A DNA stretch of 64,000 bases from Glossina fuscipes. Its lineage: Eukaryota > Arthropoda > Insecta > Diptera > Glossinidae. Below the pieces are notes generated by a model. That model worked only from the letters and a program-made list of their open reading frames with translations. It made no database searches and was not told the DNA's origin. Below are positions 57,023 to 64,000 of this stretch, piece by piece. Position numbers and translations under genes: made by a program. The stretch is from NCBI RefSeq assembly GCF_014805625.2, contig NW_023998440.1, positions 493,234 to 557,233 of the forward strand, in the 5' to 3' direction. How positions within the stretch are numbered: position 1 is the stretch's first letter; each line of letters opens with the position of its first letter.

Positions 57023-57789
57023 AATTTTTCTTTGACTTTTTCTTCTAATATTAGACTGGCAAGCAAACAATTCCGAATTTATATCCAGGTAAAGTGCATC
57101 ATTTGGATGCAGTCGTGTTAGTGTTCAGGTTCCTTTTATGTTTCGCTTTTAGGTCGGAAAGTTATACACAGTTATTTTTTTTCTTTGGACTTTGAGCAAG
57201 CTATGCTTAATACTGTTTGCATGATGTCTCTTTTTAATATTAACGTATTAACATTGACAAAGCCTAAGCAAATCTTTTCGTTGCAGTCTAGGAAGACGTC
57301 TTCTGGCAGGATGAACAACATTTTAGACAAATCCAATATGTAGCTGAAATTGATCGATATACAGCAGAGCGAGATCAAGTAACGTCTCAAAGTTCAATTG
57401 AAAATCCTTGAAAGGTTCTCAAACTCGATTCACATGAAACGAACAAAGGAACAATGGACGCTCAATGTTTTGGTAACTTCTATACTAGTGAGGTGTAGAG
57501 ATTAGGTTAAGTTAGCAGGTTGGATGCCCTCTCACAGGTTAAATGGCAGCTTTCTCGGCCAAACGCCTGCAAACAGAGAGAGAACGAGATCACGCCTGCT
57601 CTAATCAATTATTTGTGACCAACGCCAGACCCCTCTAAAATCTTGATGATGGAACACAAGTCTTGTCAGCATTGATACGTCTTCTACAGTTAGTATTTTC
57701 TAAAAGTTGTGTTAGAGAAATACACTTGGCCTGCTAAGACCACGCACTTGGCTGACCTTGGCTTGTTGGATACTCTAAATTTCTTCCAA

Positions 57790-57823
57790 TCCTCTTATTA
57801 AGAAAATCCTCTTATTATGAAAA
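57790..57823. repeat. 17-bp tandem duplication
   Basis: TCCTCTTATTAAGAAAA followed directly by TCCTCTTATTATGAAAA, one difference. Confidence 0.85.
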
Positions 57824-59409
57824 TACGACAGCTATCGAAAAGCGCTTTAGAGAATTAGTGCTGCTTGTTGGCATAATTTGTTTTATGAATTTCCCAGTAC
57901 ACCATTAAGACACGCACAATGATTAATGACATGAACTGCTGGAAAGGGTTTATAAACGGATCCAAGCAGCATTCCACGTAAACGTAGCTTTCAATGATAG
58001 GTATAAAATAAATTTGTTATTTCGTTTGCTACTTACTTTAGCTCGTAACTAAGAGCGTCTTTTGTAGCACTCTTAGTTGGATGTGTGACTTTCATTATCT
58101 CTCTGCCTGCATGCATATTGTTGCTAATTGCTTACAGCCGTAAGACATTAAAATTTAAATTTCACTAAAGTGGAATTTTTTCTTCAAAAACATAAATTTA
58201 AATATATTTGTGTTTAGACTGGACAGAGAGAGGAACTCAAAGAATCTATATTTTCTGAAAATTTTTTTTTGAATTTTAAAGTTTGATGTGGTTTTTCCAA
58301 CAGCTAGCTGTACATGAACTTTAAGTGAGTTTTATGTGTTGTTGATCTTGCGATCGACCAAGCAACATAACGAACTAAAGCACCTTTAATCCTTAAGTAG
58401 GGTGGATTTAATATTTCCTTCAAAGTGTATTGGTTTTTTCTCGCTCGATTTTATTGATCAGCAATATTTCATTGAAATGTACAAAGCTACATACCGTAAG
58501 CTACTTCAGTCATCGTACTTTTCATGTACGCAGCGAATTTTATTTATTATTAAGGTTATATTATACAAAAATAAATGTAATTTTTTGAACTTTTTTAAAA
58601 ATTGCAAATGACTTGATATCCTTGACGAAGAACCAGTTTAGGAGAAAAAATGACAAAAACCAGTCAACGCGTTATTTTTTTGGGATTACTGTAAGCAAAA
58701 AAAGGCATGAAAGTAATGTTTCTTTGTTCCCACCTTATACCGTGGTTGCGTTAAAGAGGTTTTTTTTTTTTTTTTACTTAAGAAAAATATATTGTAGATG
58801 ATGAATGAATGGCTTAAGCTTCTGGATTTCAATAACAATAATAACAATAATAATAATAGTGAATAGTGCTGATGAAAAGCAAAAGGAATTTTTTGAAATA
58901 TTTTTTCAACTAATAAATGTTTTGTTTTAAACGTTAAATATATTTTCTGAAGAGTTTACACATTGATTGCGCATATTGATTATATGCAAATATTATTTTA
59001 TGCAAATTTTTTTAAAGGAAAATATTTTTATAAATAAAAATTTATTTCTCATTCAAATGAGGTAAGCGATTTTGACATAATATGCTAGAAAACAGCAGAA
59101 GAAAACAAATAAGAACAAGAAAGAAAGATCTATTAGCTTTAGAGGACAATTCTTGTTCGCACTTACAGTCAAGCTTAAGTCTTTTCCTAATCTTAGAAAT
59201 AATCCGGAATTATTTCTATACCGCACTTTTCGACTTTTATAACAAAAAGTCGAGGTTCGCCACGAACCCGTGATTAACGTGATTCTAGGCATACGGTTGA
59301 GCCTAATTTTTTGCGTCCGTTTGATCCACTAGGCCGGTGGGATTTGTTATGCTGCATACCACTTATGGTGTAAGAGTACATTAAGTGTGTGTGGATATAT
59401 GTAACATTC

Positions 59410-59640
59410 AGATGGGCCGGCCCACTTTTATTATAACGAAAAGGATCCCAAATCGATCACAACTTTTAAGATATTTTAATTAAATATAATTAAACACTGA
59501 CTTATTTTGACCCACAGACCTTATTAAAAACGGTTTGGATCGGTTCTCTTTTGCGATCACTCCCCATATTACGCCCTATTTTGGAAAGTCGTTACATGGA
59601 AAAAACTGCAATTCTCAAAATTATGCGCCAAAAAGGGCTA
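59410..59640 (+). repeat. Dispersed repeat A, variant subfamily
   Basis: ATTAAAAACGGTTTGGATCG, TTTTGCGATCACTCCCCATA and CGCCCTATTTTGGAAAGTCG align with the copy at 48516-48700. The TGTCCGTC core is missing or replaced. Confidence 0.55.
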
Positions 59641-61944
59641 AGTGAAAGTATTTCGGGTTTCTAAAGTAATGTGAAAACTTTTGACTGGCTTGGCAATTTT
59701 TTGAACCCGTTCTCACCGTCACTTCACTCACAAACGCAGATTTGTTCTTAATGTCTCCGTCGTAATTAAGTTAATTACTGATGCTATCTGTTCGTTCACA
59801 TTGCTTGGTGGGATTAGCTTTAATGTCCCTAATCGCTTTTCTAGGCACTTCATGTTCGTTAAGCTGAGTCACTGTAAAGATAATTATGAGCTGTTTAATC
59901 CGTTTAGAGTTGTTTGCAGAAATTTAAATGATGTCTCTCAGTTAAATCCAATGTCGGTTTCCACACAGTCTTCCACAACTATTTTACTTGATACGCGCGA
60001 TTTGCCTATGTCGTATTTAAACTAACTCTTAGCCTTACTACCTCATTATGATTCGAAAATTGATTGGTGTTGGCTAATGTATCGGTGGCCAAGCTTCGAC
60101 ATGTTTGCGGTGGGTCAGGGGTTCACTTGCAGCTTGGTTCTGCACTGGTTGGTGGTGTGCTCTGTGCTGTACATGCTCTGTGTGTACATGTTTTTTTGTC
60201 TTTTTCTTCCATTTGTAGAAGTTTAATATAAAAACATGGTACAATTTTTGTGTTCTATGACTTGTGGTGATAGGGATTGTGTTAGAGAATGTAACGTAGG
60301 GTATTTAATAGCGTCTACGTTGTTTTTACTTCTTTTTTTTTCGAATGTTTAATTTTTCACTATTTACGGAAAATCTCAAAGTGATACGATTTGTAGGCAA
60401 ATTACGTTAATTTTCGGCGCTTACATACGAAGATGAAGTAACAATCGCTCAATAAGGTCGTAGGATGACATGTATATGTATATATTACCGTTAATGAAGA
60501 ATTTAGACGATTTTTAGGTAGTATTAGTCCTCAAATGAAATGTGTTGAAATTTCATGACATTGCGACCATTAGTATACAAGTTACAGTTGTTTTTGTAGA
60601 ACGATCGAAAAATCGGAATTTCGTGAGAGGTGCCGCTAAGGCAGCCGTACCTTGTACACGTCGGTTTGGTTTTTGTCAAACAATGGACAAATCTTGATAT
60701 GGTGTAAGGCGTAGTATGCAGACGTCAAGCTGTTCTGTAAGTGTTCTATGCCCAACTATGCAACTATTAGATTACCGGCAATAGAAAGACCGATGAACAG
60801 ACATAGCTCTGAAGAGTTAGGATTTCATTTTAAGGGAAATTCTTTTAAATACATGTGTGATTTTGCTGTTTGCACAACTATGTTGATGGCTTCAATGGGA
60901 GGCAGAAAAACAAAATGTACTTGATATATATGGATGCTTGGTTAACATAATAAAATAATTCTCTTCTAAGTACTTTTAGATATTGCGAGCTGCTATAACA
61001 ATAATAAGAAAACTTATCCTACATGGCGTAAGTAAAAATGTGGTCTTTAAGGGCCTTGACAGTAAAGTATTTACAGTGTATAATTTTATTGATTGTTTGT
61101 AACCGTCCATTACTTATTATGTAAGCAAAAATTTACCTAAGCATTCTCGCATAATGTTTCACTAAGCACTTAGAATGTTAATCACTCAAGGACTTTGAGC
61201 AAAAAGAAACCTGTTTTACATATCATTTTACGGTGTGACCACTACAAGAGAGAACACCCCCACCATTAGAAGTTCGTGTAATTAACATTTACAATATGTT
61301 AGAATCTAATGGCAAGTCTTGTCGTTTGCTTCTTGTCTAATGCACTTAAATCAATCTCTATGACCCACCAAAGCTCCACTATGCGCTAACCTGTTAAACA
61401 AGTTCAGTTACAAAAGACCACAATATTGTAAATGTAGGAGCTAGAAGAAAAGTTTGTAGTTGCGGTTTTCTATTCAACGTCAGCTACACTTAAAGGTAAA
61501 ATGTACAAAAAGGTTCTTTACGGCTCATGAAACCAGAATCTAAGAATCAAGTATTGATTTAATAAGCAAGATCATGTGGCTGGTAACTTTTTAAGAGCAG
61601 AACAAGTTTCGTTGCACAATAAAATAGAAACTTATATACTTTTAAAATAATTTATTATTATTTTTTCAAACATTTCCGCATAATCGAATAATAAAATCAT
61701 TTCATTTCTTGTGGGAGAAAATCCAAATACTTTGTGCTGCGTTATACAAACATTTTTTATAATATACCTGCTTACATATATTCGATTTAAATCAAATACC
61801 CATAATGCCGCTATCTACACCACATCTTGTTATCTATCTATCTTTTCTTTTCCACCTTTATTTTATATTGTATGTTTATTCAACTTAAGCAATAAATTTT
61901 TAACCGCATATTTTTATCGCTCTAATTGCTGATATATTTCAGTA
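59641..61944. other. Noncoding, no recognised gene
   Basis: A GT-rich stretch occurs at about 60062-60190. ACCGATGAACAGACATAGC near 60790 may be a reversed scrap of repeat A. The 74-codon frame from 59801 starts at TTG and matches nothing known. Confidence 0.4.
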
Positions 61945-62130
61945 ATGGTGAGCATACAAAATATATATAAAAAAAAAGTTAAGGCACAATTAGATGATTG
62001 CAAAAATAATGCGCATAAATTAGTTGAAAAACCTAATGAACGTTCAGTTGAAAAGCTGTTAACAAACTTTTTAGAGAACACCTTCAACTTATACCGTAAC
62101 AATAAAGCATCAATTGCAGGCATCGGATAG
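61945..62130 (+). other. Unassigned 61-codon ATG open frame
   Basis: The frame starts ATGGTGAGCATACAAAATAT just after a TATTTCAG that could be a splice acceptor, and ends with TAG at 62128-62130. The product is lysine/asparagine-rich and helix-prone (KKKVKAQLDDCKNNAHKLVE, later SVEKLLTNFLENTFNL) and is not low-complexity. It could be a small exon, an old gene fragment or chance. No homologue is recognised. Confidence 0.2.
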
Positions 62131-64000
62131 TGGCTTTTATGTGTTATCGGACAAAATTAATTGCAAAATTTTTTTTTTTTTTTTTGATTCAATGAAAGTA
62201 CGAGCAGGCGTTCAAAATATAATAAAGGAAAAATAACAATTCGTCTTCAGCCAATATTTTCTTCAATCTTAACTTTATTGGTTGGTTATCGGCATTGAAA
62301 AGTAAGTAACATAAAATTCTTTTATAGGACAATGCCAGGGCAAAATTTTTTTCAGAAAATAAATTTGTTTCCTATTGTCTTAAATAATCGCCTTAAATAA
62401 TTGAAAATTGCATAAAAATACAAATGTGGGTGTGGTCAGAAAATTCTTAATTTTTCAAACACATCTCTTTGGCTAAACGAACGCTTCAAGCTTTAGGCGC
62501 GTCTACTATTCGAAACGGCTCACGGAAAAGCGCCGATGACTTTCCTCCTTAATACAATTTAAATATTTTTTATTAACAAAAAATTGCCTTTTTTATGGTC
62601 AAAAATTGAACTTTCCCCGTCATGTGCTCGCCAATCATACACAATGCTTAATATTTTTGAAAACCCCTGTATACTTTTTTAGCCATAGGCATGTAGACTA
62701 AAGAAGTTTTTCTTTTCTTTTCCAAGCCCAAATTTGGACCAAAGTAGGCGAGGGCCGCAAAATTCGCTTAATTCAAGTTGTCACAGAAGAGTAACTGCGA
62801 TCTTGCAAATTCTTAATATATTTCAAAAGTAATTTTTTTTAAGTGCACGCTTCTTCTATCTACGCGTTTCCCTTTCGCCAGGGGAAAAAAGCCGTCACTT
62901 CGACTTAATATCATTACATGCCAGTTATGTGTAATATATAATATTGTATATTATTTCAAAAACGTGAGCAAGTGCGCAAAATTTTTCGACTTCCCGGGGC
63001 AACTGTTGAAAGTACCTGAAAGACCCTTAGCAAATGCAGTCAAGTTTCCCATACGGTGATGCGGAGTGAAAATTCGGACAATTCTCCTATAATGCAACTC
63101 TTGATAACGTGTTTTTCGTGCAAGAGCATTTCAATAAATAAAACGGCTTAGCAAATCTATGGTCGCACTTATCCGAGTTTCCAAAAACAGTCGTCATCAG
63201 GGAATTTCGGCAAAACCAAAGAAAGTATTTATTAGTTATTTTTGATTTCTGATGTAACGACTGAATTTTTAATTAATTTGTACTAACTCTGAGTTTTTAA
63301 CAACGCAGTTTTGATAAAACAATGGACAATGGTTTTCGAGGTTGCAACTAAATTTGATTTGTCTTAATTCTATTTGAAGTTTGGCGCGTTTTTTATCGTC
63401 AAAAATGCATTTATTTAAGTTTTCCCCCACTCGGGCCGTTTTTGGATTTCATATTTCGTCGTTTGAGAATATCCCAGTAAAGGACTACAAGAAACATATT
63501 TGGGTATCGTCAATAAAATTGAAGCATCGTTCGAACAAACAATAAATAATCCATTGAAACCAGTGTTAATGTCTGAGGAAGACAGGATATTCCATGTTAG
63601 GTGTTTTGCCGTACACTGTCGAATTTGTTCATATTGAAAACTCACGGTATCATCAATTACGGTTGATAGTAATCTCTACTGAAGATCTTATTTGGATGGT
63701 AATTCGATATGTTTTACGGCATTCTCTACAGAATACATTTCGTGAGTTGAATTAATGCCGAGTTTCATATAGCACGGTTTCCGAATAATGCGATAAGAAT
63801 TAATCCTGTTATAGGAGACTTCACTTTATTTTAATGAGCTTGTTCATCCATCGATGATCGTGCATATTCTCAAGTAACACCGTGATATTCGGTCTTGTGC
63901 GTCGTATATATTTTAAGTTTGCGCACGTTAGACTTTGGAAGCGTTTTCATATACCTTAACATATCTATAAAGTTCGTGTCGTAAGTCTTTTGAATAAAGT
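62131..64000. other. Noncoding to window end
   Basis: A poly-T run lies at about 62170-62185. TTTTTTATGGTCAAAAATTG (62589) and TTTTTTATCGTCAAAAATGC (63390) head two short similar segments 800 bases apart. No gene is visible. Confidence 0.35.

Larger units (their letters stand above)
54991..59400. other. Long noncoding stretch
   Basis: Several homopolymer A and T runs occur (about 55181, 55365, 55602, 56040). No readable gene or transposon motif was found. A slightly GC-richer patch at 57480-57660 and a GTT-rich patch near 56189 were inspected without result. Confidence 0.4.

Noticed and set aside
59228..59275. CGACTTTT...AAAAGTCG and GGTTCGCCACGAACC hairpins as an RNA gene
   Set aside because: These are two short unrelated stems without a consistent overall fold. 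Such stems recur by chance across the window.
1..64000. Prokaryotic systems (CRISPR, operons, toxin-antitoxin, phage)
   Set aside because: Composition, splice sites, non-LTR elements, mariners and microsatellites all indicate animal nuclear DNA, and no spaced direct-repeat array or gene cluster exists.

Overview
The window looks like nuclear DNA from an insect, most likely a fly. It is strongly AT-rich, full of poly-A/T runs and short microsatellites, and has no bacterial gene organisation. What coding sequence can be recognised is almost entirely decayed transposons of kinds common in flies: mariner, and I-like or other RNase H-bearing non-LTR retrotransposons. A dispersed, decayed repeat carrying a 'TGTCCGTCTGTCC' core resembles repeats I remember from tephritid fruit flies, but I could not check this. 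I saw no rRNA, tRNA, CRISPR array, operon or intact autonomous transposon.

The one feature that reads like a host gene is a probable first coding exon on the + strand at 27413-27542. It encodes a 43-residue start with a hydrophobic signal sequence and ends in a textbook splice donor. It lies downstream of an A-rich, UTR-like stretch with a plausible acceptor near 27260. If it is real, the rest of the window to the right would be mostly one large intron plus unrecognised sequence. A second, much weaker candidate is a 108-base intron-like segment at 33186-33293 flanked by short open frames. Its 3' exon is phase-compatible with the signal-peptide exon.

Layout by region. 1-9 kb: a non-LTR reverse-transcriptase tail (minus, ~1.7-2.1 kb), a mariner transposase relic (+, 4.2-4.8 kb), a non-LTR RNase H relic (minus, 5.85-6.6 kb) and a 660-bp internally deleted mariner with TIRs and TA duplications (7390-8049). 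9-13 kb: two 5'-truncated insertions of one I-like element in opposite orientations. One is 94 bp with a 13-bp target duplication, the other about 757 bp with a 53-bp near-perfect duplication. 13-27 kb: decayed repeats, a GC-richer island, microsatellites and A-rich blocks, and a mariner C-terminal relic at 25.75 kb. 27-34 kb: the candidate exons and T-rich noncoding DNA. 34-40 kb: a TIR-bounded MITE-like element, a non-LTR reverse-transcriptase relic (35.8-36.4 kb), repeat copies and a second GC-richer island that seems related to the one at 15 kb. 40-64 kb: a diverged local repeat array (44.2 kb), another mariner relic (45.6 kb), several clustered repeat copies (53.3-55.0 kb) and long stretches of featureless AT-rich DNA.

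The window therefore records repeated mariner and LINE colonisation of intronic or intergenic DNA. I found no convincing new multi-gene system. The most useful leads are the 53-bp target duplication, the signal-peptide exon, the 33-kb splice candidate and the unnamed repeat family. Many open reading frames here start at GTG or TTG or are low-complexity, so they are not evidence of genes.
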